Source: Paraburkholderia antibiotica
GTDB taxonomy: Bacteria; Pseudomonadota; Gammaproteobacteria; Burkholderiales; Burkholderiaceae
Direction: 5' to 3'
Length of the DNA stretch: 64,000 bases
Assembly: GCF_012927125.1 (NCBI RefSeq)
Contig: NZ_JABBFZ010000023.1
Location: forward strand, 33,798-97,797
In this document: positions 8,956-17,037 of the stretch, piece after piece
Numbering within the stretch: the stretch's first letter is position 1
Layout: every line of letters begins with the position of its first letter
Position numbers and translations under genes: made by a program
Notes under the pieces: model-generated
Seen by the model: only the letters and a program-made list of their open reading frames with translations
What the model was told of the DNA's origin: nothing
Databases searched by the model: none

Positions 8956-9663
8956 TCAGGCAGCGGCGTCGTGAGGATTCGCAGCCGGGGCATGTGCCGC
9001 TTGCGGCACTTCGATCACGCGTTGCACGAAAATGCCGGGCGTGACGATCACTTCCGGATCGAGTTCGCCGAGCGGCACCACTTGCGACACCTGCACGATC
9101 GCCGTTTTGGCGGCGCTCGCCATGATCGGGCCGAAGTTGCGCGCGGTCTTGCGATAGGTCAGGTTGCCCCAGCGGTCGCCCTTGTATGCCTTGATCAGCG
9201 CGAAGTCGGCGTGCAGCGGCGCTTCCAGCACATAGTGCTTGCCGTCGATCAGACGGGTTTCCTTGCCTTCGGCCAGCTTGGTGCCGTAAGCGGTCGGCGT
9301 GAAGAAACCGCCGATGCCGGCGCCCGCCGCGCGGATACGCTCGGCGAGGTTGCCCTGCGGCACGAGTTCGAGTTCGATTTCGCCCGCGCGATAAAGCGCG
9401 TCGAACACATACGAGTCGGTCTGGCGCGGGAACGAGCAGATGATCTTGCGCACGCGCTTCGCCTTGAGCAGCGCCGCGAGGCCGATGTCGCCGTTGCCGG
9501 CGTTGTTGTTGACGATGGTCAGGTCGCGCGCGCCCTGCTCGATCAGCGCGTCGATCAGCTCGGACGGCATGCCGGCCGTGCCGAAGCCGCCGATCATGAC
9601 GGTCGCGCCATCGTGAACATCGGCGACCGCCGATTGAAGAGTCTCGAAAATCTTGTTGATCAT
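8956..9663 (-). CDS. pcaI: 3-oxoadipate CoA-transferase subunit alpha
   Basis: 235-residue A subunit of the CoA-transferase. The CoA-binding motif GGFGTAGMP is at residues 25-33, and the block ARNFGPIMASAAK is typical of the family. AAAGGAA precedes the ATG. It is the first gene of the minus-strand operon pcaI-J-B-D-C. The promoter should lie in 9664-9900, where IclR-type operator-like repeats occur. Confidence 0.95.
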   Translation of the reverse strand: MINKIFETLQSAVADVHDGATVMIGGFGTAGMPSELIDALIEQGARDLTIVNNNAGNGDIGLAALLKAKRVRKIICSFPRQTDSYVFDALYRAGEIELELVPQGNLAERIRAAGAGIGGFFTPTAYGTKLAEGKETRLIDGKHYVLEAPLHADFALIKAYKGDRWGNLTYRKTARNFGPIMASAAKTAIVQVSQVVPLGELDPEVIVTPGIFVQRVIEVPQAAHAPAANPHDAAA

Positions 9664-9821
9664 GTCGAATTTCCTTTGGGGGCGCTACGTGCCGCTGGGC
9701 TGATAGCCCTCACCGACGAGGCTCGCGGCAAGGCTCGCGCGGGAACAGTCTCCGGGCCTGCTGGCGACGGCTCGCGCGCTGGAGAGCGGGCTGACGCCTG
9801 CGGTTGGTTCACCACCGGGTT

Positions 9822-9875
9822 GCTCGATATATTCGCGAAAAGTTCGATATATGAACAGTGATTCGTTTAGCGAAC
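9822..9875 (-). promoter_or_regulatory. candidate operator for an IclR-type pca regulator (PcaR-like)
   Basis: Two copies of TCGATATAT (9824-9832 and 9844-9852) are spaced exactly 20 bp, two helical turns. The second lies in GTTCGATATATGAAC (9842-9856), a near-palindrome resembling known PcaR/PcaU sites (GTTCGATAATCGCAC type). A third related element, TTCGTTTAGCGAA, follows at 9862-9874. The site is 160-210 bp upstream of pcaI. The spacing and motif are seen; the regulator assignment is inference, since no IclR gene is in the window. Confidence 0.5.
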
Positions 9876-10138
9876 GCTCCGGCGATTATGGTTGTCCTTT
9901 GGGCGGGTTGTCAAGGCAGGAAAACCCCCTTCATGATAGGTCGCAAAGCGCTTCGCGGGCGCCTTGCAAGCGCTTCGCAAGCCCCTCGCCTGCGCGCGAA
10001 AAAACCTGTTGCGCAAATTCCCACTATGCTTATGGGCGATTCTTCAACTAGGCTCTATAGCGATACGCGATACGCGCGCCGCTCCGCATACTCCGGCCGC
10101 GCGCCCCGTTTTGCGGTGCCTTGCAACCCAGAACAAGC

Positions 10139-11068
10139 ATGTCCGAGACCCAACTGGATCTGAATCTGATCCCCTACCTGGTGGCGATGGAAGACACGCG
10201 CAACGTGAGCCGCGCGGCAGAGCAGCTCGGCGTGAGCCAGCCGCGCGTGAGCACCGCGCTCGGCCGGCTGCGCGAGTACTTCGACGACCCGCTGTTCGTG
10301 CGCACCTCCAAGGGGATGGAGCCGACGCCGCGTGCGCTCGCGATCCTGCCCGCCGCGCGCGACGCGCTGCTGCGCATCGAAAAAGGCATGCTCGACGTCC
10401 GGGAGTTCGACCCGGCGACCAGCACGCACACGTTTTCGATCGCGCTGTCCGACGTCGGCGAGATCGTGTTTCTGCCGCGACTGCTGCAATTATTCGCCGA
10501 GCGCGCGCCGCACGCGAATCTGCGCTCGGTATCGGTGTCGCCGTCGCAGGTGGAACGCGGGCTCGAATCGGGCGACGTCGATCTGGCCGTCGGCTATTTC
10601 CCCGATCTGGCCGGCACCAACTTCTTTCAGCAGCGACTCTTCACGCACCGCTTCATCTGCCTGATGCGCAGCGGCCATCCGCTGTCGCAAGGACCGCTCA
10701 CGCTCGAGCAGTACGTGGCGTCCGGGCACGCAGTGGTGCGCGCCGAAGGACGCAGCCAGGAAGTGCTCGAGCAATACCTGGAAAAGCAGCGCATCAAGCG
10801 ACGCGCGGTGCTCGAAACCTCGCACTTCATGAGCCTGCCGTTCATCCTCGCGCGCACCGATCTGCTCGCCACCGTGCCGCACGCGATCGGCTTCGCGTAC
10901 GTGTCCGAGCATGCGTCGATCATGCTGGTCGAGCCGCCGCTGCCGTTGCCGCGCTTCGATCTGCGGCAGCACTGGCATCGCAAGTTTCATAACGATCCAC
11001 GCGGCAGCTGGCTGCGCGGCATGGTCGCCGAACTGTTCAACGATGCGCTGGACGAATGGCCGAAGTAG
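10139..11068 (+). CDS. LysR-family transcriptional regulator, NahR/NodD/LinR-like
   Basis: 309 residues with an N-terminal winged helix-turn-helix (NVSRAAEQLGVSQPRVSTALGRLREYFDDPLFVRTSKGMEPTP in parts, residues about 20-60) and a LysR substrate-binding domain from about 85. The DPLFVRTSKGMEPTPRA block groups it with NahR/NodD/LinR-type regulators of aromatic catabolism, not with PcaQ. I used the ATG at 10139, giving MSETQLDLNLIPYL; an ATG-like start 18 nt earlier is possible. It is divergent from pcaI across 475 bp, so it may regulate pca, but such a role is inference. It is followed by folE at a distance. Confidence 0.88.
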   Translation: MSETQLDLNLIPYLVAMEDTRNVSRAAEQLGVSQPRVSTALGRLREYFDDPLFVRTSKGMEPTPRALAILPAARDALLRIEKGMLDVREFDPATSTHTFSIALSDVGEIVFLPRLLQLFAERAPHANLRSVSVSPSQVERGLESGDVDLAVGYFPDLAGTNFFQQRLFTHRFICLMRSGHPLSQGPLTLEQYVASGHAVVRAEGRSQEVLEQYLEKQRIKRRAVLETSHFMSLPFILARTDLLATVPHAIGFAYVSEHASIMLVEPPLPLPRFDLRQHWHRKFHNDPRGSWLRGMVAELFNDALDEWPK

Positions 11069-11274
11069 CGTGGAGGCGCGAGCCGGCAATCCACGCGGGC
11101 CCGCACGGCTGTGTACACGACAGCAGAGCAGGCCCGACAGCCGCGCGCCGCGCCGCCCGCCTTGGCAACGACAGGGGCATCGGCACTTTGGCATAAAAAC
11201 ATGGAACAATGGCCCCAGTAACTGACCCCGCGCGCCACGCGTCGCGTCGACGCGCGATCCAGGAGGAACGACGC

Positions 11275-11913
11275 ATGACCAGCAGCAAGGCAAAGAAAAC
11301 CAAACCCGCAGCGGCCGCCGAACGCCCGAGCCGCGACGAAGCTGAGGCAGCCGTTCGCGTGCTGCTGCGCTGGGCCGGCGACGACCCGAGCCGCGAAGGC
11401 CTGATCGATACGCCGGCGCGCGTCGCGCGTGCGTACGAGGAGTTCTTCGCGGGCTATCAGACCGATCCGCGCGAAATTCTCGCGCGCACCTTCTCCGAAG
11501 TGGACGGCTACGACGAAATGATCGTACTGAAGGACATCCGCTTCGAAAGCTATTGCGAGCACCATATGGTGCCGATCATCGGCCGCGCGCATGTCGCGTA
11601 TCTGCCGAATCATCGGGTGGTCGGCATTTCTAAACTGGCGCGGCTCGTCGACGCATTCGCGAAGCGGCTGCAGATCCAGGAAAAGATGACCGTGCAGATC
11701 GCCGATACGCTCAACGAGGTGCTGCAGCCGGCCGGCGTCGGCGTGATTCTCGAAGCCGCGCATCAGTGCATGTCGACGCGCGGGGTGCACAAGGCCGGCG
11801 TGACGATGGTCACCTCGCGCATGCTCGGCACGTTCCGCAGCGATCCGTCGACGCGGCGCGAGTTTCTGTCGATCGTCGGCAATCCCGGCGTGGTCGCGGT
11901 GCCGAACACCTGA
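11275..11913 (+). CDS. folE: GTP cyclohydrolase I, FolE1
   Basis: 212 residues. The enzyme makes 7,8-dihydroneopterin triphosphate from GTP, the first step of folate and pterin synthesis. Zinc ligands are visible as Cys94 and His97 (ESYCEHHMVP) and Cys165 (AAHQCMSTRGV). Other family blocks are GLIDTPARVARAYEEFF and HRVVGISKLARLVDAFAKRLQIQE. AGGAGG lies 8 nt before the ATG at 11275, which rules out the longer frame. Residues 1-20 are a Lys/Ala-rich extension. Confidence 0.97.
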   Translation: MTSSKAKKTKPAAAAERPSRDEAEAAVRVLLRWAGDDPSREGLIDTPARVARAYEEFFAGYQTDPREILARTFSEVDGYDEMIVLKDIRFESYCEHHMVPIIGRAHVAYLPNHRVVGISKLARLVDAFAKRLQIQEKMTVQIADTLNEVLQPAGVGVILEAAHQCMSTRGVHKAGVTMVTSRMLGTFRSDPSTRREFLSIVGNPGVVAVPNT

Positions 11914-12101
11914 GTCGCTGACGGGTCAAGGCCGGCGCGCGAATCATCGGGTATCCTGAACGAACGGTGTGGCGGCTTGCGGGAACGGGCTTTGCGTGAT
12001 GGCCGTGGCGTAGGCCGTGCGAGTTGTGCAAATCGCGCGCGCGGCGCGCCGGCCGGTTTCGTCCGCGCGCCGATCCAACCGCAGCAACAGGAGCGCCTCA
12101 A

Positions 12102-13337
12102 TTGGTCCAGTTTCCGTCGTCGGCGGTTGCCAGCTGGGGCAGCGCGATCGTGTTCGTCAACGTGCTGCTGACGCGTCTTGGCGTACCAATTCCGGCCGTA
12201 CCGATGCTGCTGTTCGCCGGTTCGGCGATCGCCGCGGGCACCTTGTCGTTCTGGCCGATCCTTGGCGCGGCGGTGCTGGGCGCACTGATCGGCGACGGCA
12301 CCTGGTTCGCGGCCGGCCGCCTGTATGGCCGCACGCTGCTCGCGTGGCTCGGCCGCCTGTCGCCCGCCGTCGATGCGAAGCTCGAGATGGCGCGCTCGCT
12401 ATTCGAACGCTATGGTGTGCCGCTCGTGTCGATTTCGAAGTTCGTGCCGGGGCTCGGTCTGATCACGCCGCCGCTGATGGGCACGACCGCCGTCGATGTC
12501 CGTATCTACGCGCTGTGGGAACTCGCGAGCGTGCTCGCGTGGGCGGCATTCTGGCTGCTCGGCGGCGCGGCGGTCGAACGCGAGCTGCACATGCTGCACG
12601 CGTTCGTCGTGGCGCGCGGCGGCACGCTGGCCGATATTCTGATCGGCGCGGCGCTTGTCTATCTGGTTTATCGGCTGTATGCGCGGCAGCGCGAGCGACG
12701 CCTGCTCGCGCAGGTAGCCGCGCTGCGAAGCAGGCCGGTGCTGGCCGCGCCAGCGTCGGCTGCGGCTGCGGCTGCGGCCGTGGGAATGCACGGCGATATC
12801 GACGGCGGCATTAACAGCGGCAGCGAGCCCACGCAGCCCGCATCCATCGCGCTAACGACCGGCTCAACCGCACCGCTGCCAGTCGCAGCGCCGCTCACAC
12901 GACGCTGGCCCCGCTTCGGTCATCTGGGCCGTATCGCGCCATCGCGGGTGCTCGATGCACGCCCCGACGCGCCGCGCTTCGACCTGCAACGCTATTTCCC
13001 CGATGCACTCGCGCTCGATCCGCATTCGGTCGAGCAACTCGACGGCGCGCTGCGCACACATGACATGGTGATCTACTGCATCTGTCCGGATAGCACGACC
13101 GCGTTCGAAGTCTCGCAACGCATGCGCAGCAACGGCTATACGCGGATTCGCGCGCTGCGCGGCGGGCTCGATGCGTGGCAGCGACGCGGCTTTCCGGTGG
13201 GCTGGCTGGCCACGGCAGCGAACGACGCGACCACGCGAGCGCAACCGCGGCCGCAGTCACAGCCGGAATTGCGCAACGACACGCAAGGCGAGGTCACGCT
13301 GCGCGGCCTCGCGCCGCGCGGCCGACAGCGTGCCTGA
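12102..13337 (+). CDS. DedA-family membrane protein fused to a C-terminal rhodanese domain
   Basis: 411 residues starting at a TTG (12102) with AGGAG 8 nt upstream; no ATG fits. Residues about 1-190 are a DedA/SNARE-associated (VTT) membrane domain with LIGDGTWFAAGRLYGR. Residues about 195-260 are an Ala/Ser/Thr-rich linker. Residues about 270-375 are a rhodanese-like domain with the active-site loop YCICPDSTTA and the typical ending IRALRGGLDAWQRRGFPV. Odd point: the DedA block usually read as F-x-P-G-x-R is FVPGLG here, so the conserved Arg is missing. DedA proteins are envelope lipid/ion-homeostasis factors; the rhodanese would face the cytoplasm. The function of the fusion is unknown. Confidence 0.85.
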   Translation: MVQFPSSAVASWGSAIVFVNVLLTRLGVPIPAVPMLLFAGSAIAAGTLSFWPILGAAVLGALIGDGTWFAAGRLYGRTLLAWLGRLSPAVDAKLEMARSLFERYGVPLVSISKFVPGLGLITPPLMGTTAVDVRIYALWELASVLAWAAFWLLGGAAVERELHMLHAFVVARGGTLADILIGAALVYLVYRLYARQRERRLLAQVAALRSRPVLAAPASAAAAAAAVGMHGDIDGGINSGSEPTQPASIALTTGSTAPLPVAAPLTRRWPRFGHLGRIAPSRVLDARPDAPRFDLQRYFPDALALDPHSVEQLDGALRTHDMVIYCICPDSTTAFEVSQRMRSNGYTRIRALRGGLDAWQRRGFPVGWLATAANDATTRAQPRPQSQPELRNDTQGEVTLRGLAPRGRQRA

Positions 13338-13376
13338 CTTATGCCTGACTTATGCCTGAATTACGACTGAGTTACG
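13333..13376 (+). repeat. four imperfect copies of an 11-bp tandem repeat over a stop codon
   Basis: The unit CCTGACTTATG occurs twice exactly (13333-13343, 13344-13354), then as CCTGAATTACG and ACTGAGTTACG. The first copy contains the TGA stop of the DedA-rhodanese gene. It sits in the 51-bp gap between two convergent genes. No function is evident. Confidence 0.7.
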
Positions 13377-13388
13377 CCGCCCGCCGCG

Positions 13389-14966
13389 CTAACTCACCGC
13401 CCCCTGCATCACCGACTCGTCCCACTGCGCCGAGCTGGTGCGATTCCGTCCCTGCTCCTTGGCCACGTATAGCTGCCGGTCGGCGGCGGCAAGCACGTCG
13501 GCCCCGCCGCTGCGATCGCCACGCGCGGGCGTCGCCGTCGCACAACCGACACTCACGGTCACCGTAAGCGGCGTATCGTGCCCGCGCACGATGATCTGGC
13601 TTTCCACCTTGCGACGAATCCGCTCGCCCATCTCGAACGCGCGCTGCGGCGTCGTGTCCGGCATCACCACCGCGAATTCCTCGCCGCCATAACGCGCGAC
13701 CAGATCAACCGAGCGCCGCGCCACCGACGCAATGCAGGTTGCCACCGCGATCAACGCCTCGTCGCCGCTCGCATGGCCATAGGTATCGTTGAAGCGCTTG
13801 AAGTAGTCGATATCGATGAACAGCACCGACAGCGGCTTTTGCTCGCGCTGCGCGCGCCGCCACTCTTCGTCGAGCCGTTGGTCGAGCACCCGGCGATTGC
13901 TGAGCCGGGTCAGCGGATCGGTCGCGGCGAGGCGCACCAGCGCGGACTGCGCGCGCTGCTTGTCGCGCAACGCGAACGCGAGCAACCACGACACGACCAC
14001 GAACACGCCGCCGAAAGCGACCGTCAGCGCGCCGGCCAGCCGGCTGCGGTGCCGCCACGGCGCGAGCACATCGTCGACCGCGGGCGCCACCACCGCGAAC
14101 AACGGCGTGCCCGGCACGCGCGCATAGGTGTACATGCGGCTCACGCCGTCGACCGCCGCCACCCCGATATAGGTGCCCGAGTCGTGGCTGCTCATCGTTT
14201 GAAAGGTCGGCGACTTGCCGATGCTGGCGCCGATATCGCGCGCGACGTAGGGCTTGCGCGCGAGCAACGTCCCATCCGCCATGACGATGAACACCGAGCC
14301 CGCGCCACCGGGATCGATCCGGTCGAGCAGATGCTGGAAGTACTCGATGCGAATCGCCAGCAATGCAATGCCGGCGAAGCCGCCCTGCGCATCGTCGATG
14401 CGCCGCGTTAGCGCGACCGACAGTTTTTCGCCGCGCAGCCGCGAATGGAATGGATGCGAAAAATAAAGGCCCGTTTTGGCGTCGTGCGCCTGCACCTGAA
14501 AATATTCGCGGTCGTCGAGATGGACGGTGGTGTTGGCGTCGTCGTCCTGCGCGGCCGCGACCTCGCCGTTCGCATCGATCAGATACGCGCCGCCGAGATA
14601 CGCGGCAGTAGTCGCTCGATCGAACAGCACCGCGCGGCGCACGCTCGCGGGCAACGTCCAGGTGACCGGATTGCGCGCGCCGTCCACCATCGATTGCAGT
14701 GACAGGTCGTAGATCTCGACGTTGCGCGCCAGATCCGTGGAAATGATCGACACCAGGTTCTGCGAATTCTGGCGTGCGTGATTGAGCGCGTCGACGCGGC
14801 CCGCGCCGAGCGTCAGCAGCGTCAGGCCGGCCATCGCCGTCGCGACCAGCGTGCCCGCCACCCCGGCAACCCACGGCCGGTTGCTGACGTAATGCGTCAG
14901 GTCGGCCCCGACGGCATGCAGCGTCGCCTGCAGGCGATGACGCTGCGAATGCGACTTCTCTACCAC
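13389..14966 (-). CDS. membrane diguanylate cyclase with periplasmic sensor domain (GGDEF)
   Basis: 525 residues from a GTG at 14966, supported by AAGGAGG 8 nt upstream. A first membrane helix lies near residues 31-53, followed by a periplasmic dCache-like sensor region and a second helix near 325-350 (GVFVVVSWLLAFAL). The GGDEF domain is at about 355-515. The active-site motif is GGEEF at 427-431, and an RxxD inhibitory site (Arg418-Asp421) lies five residues before it, so product inhibition by c-di-GMP is expected. The substrate is two GTP. The ligand of the sensor domain is unknown. It is convergent with the DedA gene and 122 bp after the CHAD gene. Confidence 0.92.
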   Translation of the reverse strand: MVEKSHSQRHRLQATLHAVGADLTHYVSNRPWVAGVAGTLVATAMAGLTLLTLGAGRVDALNHARQNSQNLVSIISTDLARNVEIYDLSLQSMVDGARNPVTWTLPASVRRAVLFDRATTAAYLGGAYLIDANGEVAAAQDDDANTTVHLDDREYFQVQAHDAKTGLYFSHPFHSRLRGEKLSVALTRRIDDAQGGFAGIALLAIRIEYFQHLLDRIDPGGAGSVFIVMADGTLLARKPYVARDIGASIGKSPTFQTMSSHDSGTYIGVAAVDGVSRMYTYARVPGTPLFAVVAPAVDDVLAPWRHRSRLAGALTVAFGGVFVVVSWLLAFALRDKQRAQSALVRLAATDPLTRLSNRRVLDQRLDEEWRRAQREQKPLSVLFIDIDYFKRFNDTYGHASGDEALIAVATCIASVARRSVDLVARYGGEEFAVVMPDTTPQRAFEMGERIRRKVESQIIVRGHDTPLTVTVSVGCATATPARGDRSGGADVLAAADRQLYVAKEQGRNRTSSAQWDESVMQGAVS

Positions 14967-15088
14967 GCTTATCGCCTCCTTGGCGGACGATTTTTTCCCA
15001 CGTCGTCGCGCTACGACGTGGGTCCCCGTCTGGTTCGATGATGGCCGGGCGCGCGGTCCCGGTGCTTTCGCCGGGCGCTCGCGGCCGC

Positions 15089-15934
15089 TCAGTGCAGCAG
15101 AGCGGTCACCGCGCGCATGCGGCGTTTGCGTTGCTTGCCGAGCCAGTGCAACGCGGCGTCCAGGTCGCCGGCATCGGCAAGCATCGACGCATTCTCGCGC
15201 AACAACGCCTCGCTGGCGACAGTGTCGTTCAGCTTGCCAAAGCATTGCTGGATGCGTTTCAAGCGCTTCAGCGTGCGCTTATGGCCGCCCTGCAAGACCG
15301 GCCCGAAAAACTCGAACAGATAGCGCAGTTTTTTGCCCGCTTTTCTGACGTCGTGAAACGCGGCGTAGTTCGAGCGCTTTGCGCGCCTCGCGCGTTTGAT
15401 GCGCTTTTTCAGCGAGCGCTCGGACGCGCCAACCCGTTTGGCGACGAACTTGTGCAATGCGATACGCGGTTCGTGCGCGGTGTTCAGTTGCGCGGAGGTA
15501 CTCGCGAACGCCTCGCGCAGCAGACGCTTGACGTCGGCATTGAGCAGCGTCTCGCGGCTGACGGCAAGGGTCTCGCCGCGCGCCTGTTCGAGCCTCGTCA
15601 GCAGGTCGCGCGCAGCGCCGCGCTGCTTGTCCAGCAGTTCGATCAGGATGTCCCAGTCGCGGGTTTTGCCGGCGGCCGTCGCGAGAAATTGATAAACCGC
15701 GCGCTGGCGTTCGTTTTCTCCCTTGTCGAGTAGCGGCGCGAACGCCCACCACAACGACCGCAGGCGCCGCAACGACACGCGCAGCCGGTGCAGCGCTTCG
15801 GGCGACGCGTCGTCGTGCACCGCTTCGGCCAGTTCGATCGTCTGCCCGATCAGCGGCGCCGCATAAGAGGCGAAAGCCTGCTGCGCGAATCCTTCGCGGG
15901 CCGGCTCGGTGATGGCTTCACTGTCCTGCTTCAT
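15089..15934 (-). CDS. CHAD domain protein (probable polyphosphate-binding)
   Basis: 281 residues forming one CHAD domain: conserved histidines and basic residues occur in ALHRLRVSLRRLRSLWWAF, KTRDWDILIELLDK, FHDVRKAGKKLRYLFEFF and LKRIQQCFGKLNDTVA. CHAD is a helical bundle known to bind inorganic polyphosphate. It often accompanies CYTH triphosphatase or polyphosphate genes. I chose the ATG at 15934 because GGGGAG lies 5-6 nt upstream. No CYTH domain is attached. The phosphate transporter (17038) and PPK2 (20437) nearby support a polyphosphate role. Confidence 0.9.
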   Translation of the reverse strand: MKQDSEAITEPAREGFAQQAFASYAAPLIGQTIELAEAVHDDASPEALHRLRVSLRRLRSLWWAFAPLLDKGENERQRAVYQFLATAAGKTRDWDILIELLDKQRGAARDLLTRLEQARGETLAVSRETLLNADVKRLLREAFASTSAQLNTAHEPRIALHKFVAKRVGASERSLKKRIKRARRAKRSNYAAFHDVRKAGKKLRYLFEFFGPVLQGGHKRTLKRLKRIQQCFGKLNDTVASEALLRENASMLADAGDLDAALHWLGKQRKRRMRAVTALLH

Positions 15935-16173
15935 CAACACTCCCCACACCATGAGGTTCTTTCCAGCGTAGCAAAAATAATGCGCACGGGGTATTCGTAA
16001 GGCATTTGATGGGCAGATAAGCGAAAAAACGCTTTAAAAAGGCCAGCCACATACGCCGGCGCGATTTTTCCCGTTGCGCATTGGCGTCGCGCGCCGACAG
16101 CGCCTATGGTGGAGCCAGGCGTGTGGGCTTGTCGGCTCAACTCGCGCGTCACCAACCTGTTCGAGGAGGACGT

Positions 16174-16767
16174 ATGCGCATACTCGTCGTCGGTGCCACG
16201 GGCCTGCTCGGCTCCGAAGTGGTCAAGCTGCTGACGCCCGAGCACGAGATCGTGACCGCGAGCCGTCGGGGCTCCGCACTGCATGTCGATCTGTCCGACA
16301 AACGCAGCATCGAAGCGATGTATGCGCAAGCGGGCACGCTCGACGCGGTCGTCTGCACGGCCGGCTCGGCGAAATTCGCGCCGTTGGCATCGCTCGGCGA
16401 CGATGACTTTTCATTTAGTCTTGCCAACAAACTGATGGGCCAGGTCAATCTGGTGCGCTGCGGCGCAGCGTATGTCTCGCAAGGCGGCTGCTTCACGCTG
16501 ACGAGCGGCGTGCTCGCGCAGCAGCCGATGGAAGGCAGCGCCGCGGTCAGCATCGTCAATGCCGGCGTCGAGGCGTTTGCGCGTTCGGCCGCGCTCGAGT
16601 TGCGCGGCAAGGCACGCGTCAACGTGGTGAGCCCGGGCTGGGTGGCCGAAACGCTCGAAGCGATGGGCAAGGATCCGTCGCAAGGCGTCCCCGCCGAAAT
16701 CGTCGCGCAGGCCTATAAACGCAGCCTTGGCGGCAGCGCGAGCGGAGAAGTGATCAGCGCGTCGTAA
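16174..16767 (+). CDS. short-chain dehydrogenase/reductase family protein
   Basis: 197 residues, short for an SDR. The Rossmann motif is VGATGLLGSEVV (about residues 6-17), and the second strand ends in ASRRG, which suggests NADP. The usual catalytic Tyr-x3-Lys is not apparent: the expected place reads SIVNAGVEAFARSAALEL, with Asn in place of Tyr. NVVSPGWV is a standard SDR block. A strong GAGGAGG precedes the ATG at 16174. It resembles the small YbbO/short SDR proteins of proteobacteria whose substrate is unknown. It is divergent from the CHAD gene. Confidence 0.85.
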   Translation: MRILVVGATGLLGSEVVKLLTPEHEIVTASRRGSALHVDLSDKRSIEAMYAQAGTLDAVVCTAGSAKFAPLASLGDDDFSFSLANKLMGQVNLVRCGAAYVSQGGCFTLTSGVLAQQPMEGSAAVSIVNAGVEAFARSAALELRGKARVNVVSPGWVAETLEAMGKDPSQGVPAEIVAQAYKRSLGGSASGEVISAS

Positions 16768-16877
16768 GTACGGGTCGGCGGCGGCGCAACCGCCGCCCGC
16801 GACGCTTTTCGCCGTTTGCTTCATCGACTTACCAGGGTAACTTCCTACAGCTGTTTTCGGACTTCTGACTATCCCCA

Positions 16878-16946
16878 GCCGCCGTCCGGCGGCCCGCGGG
16901 AACCCGCGCAAAGGGGTGTAAGCCCCGTGCGGCGGCCGTTTGAATG
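16878..16946 (+). other. structured leader upstream of pit (several hairpins)
   Basis: In 69 bp there are consecutive self-complementary elements: GCCGCC/GGCGGC (16878-16883 with 16888-16893), CGCG/CGCG (16895-16898 with 16905-16908) and GGGG/CCCC with a TGTAAG loop (16913-16926). The region ends about 90 bp before the pit start. It could be a terminator of the SDR gene or an RNA leader. I recognise no known riboswitch consensus. Confidence 0.4.
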
Positions 16947-17037
16947 GGACGACGGTTCCGTCACGCAATTGTCATCATTGCGACACATGGCCCCAGCAGC
17001 ATCGGCAGTTCCGCGACAAACTTTTGGGGCTCACGTC

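Noticed and set aside
6600..9044. 814-residue plus-strand open frame
   Set aside because: Antisense to pcaB and pcaJ; composition dominated by Arg, His and Ala; no ribosome site or family motif.
10139..11068. PcaQ, the LysR regulator of protocatechuate genes
   Set aside because: The N-terminal DPLFVRTSKGMEPTP block is of the NahR/NodD/LinR branch rather than PcaQ. A role in pca control remains possible.
16878..16946. yybP-ykoY or mini-ykkC riboswitch
   Set aside because: Hairpins are present, but the conserved loop sequences of these classes are not.
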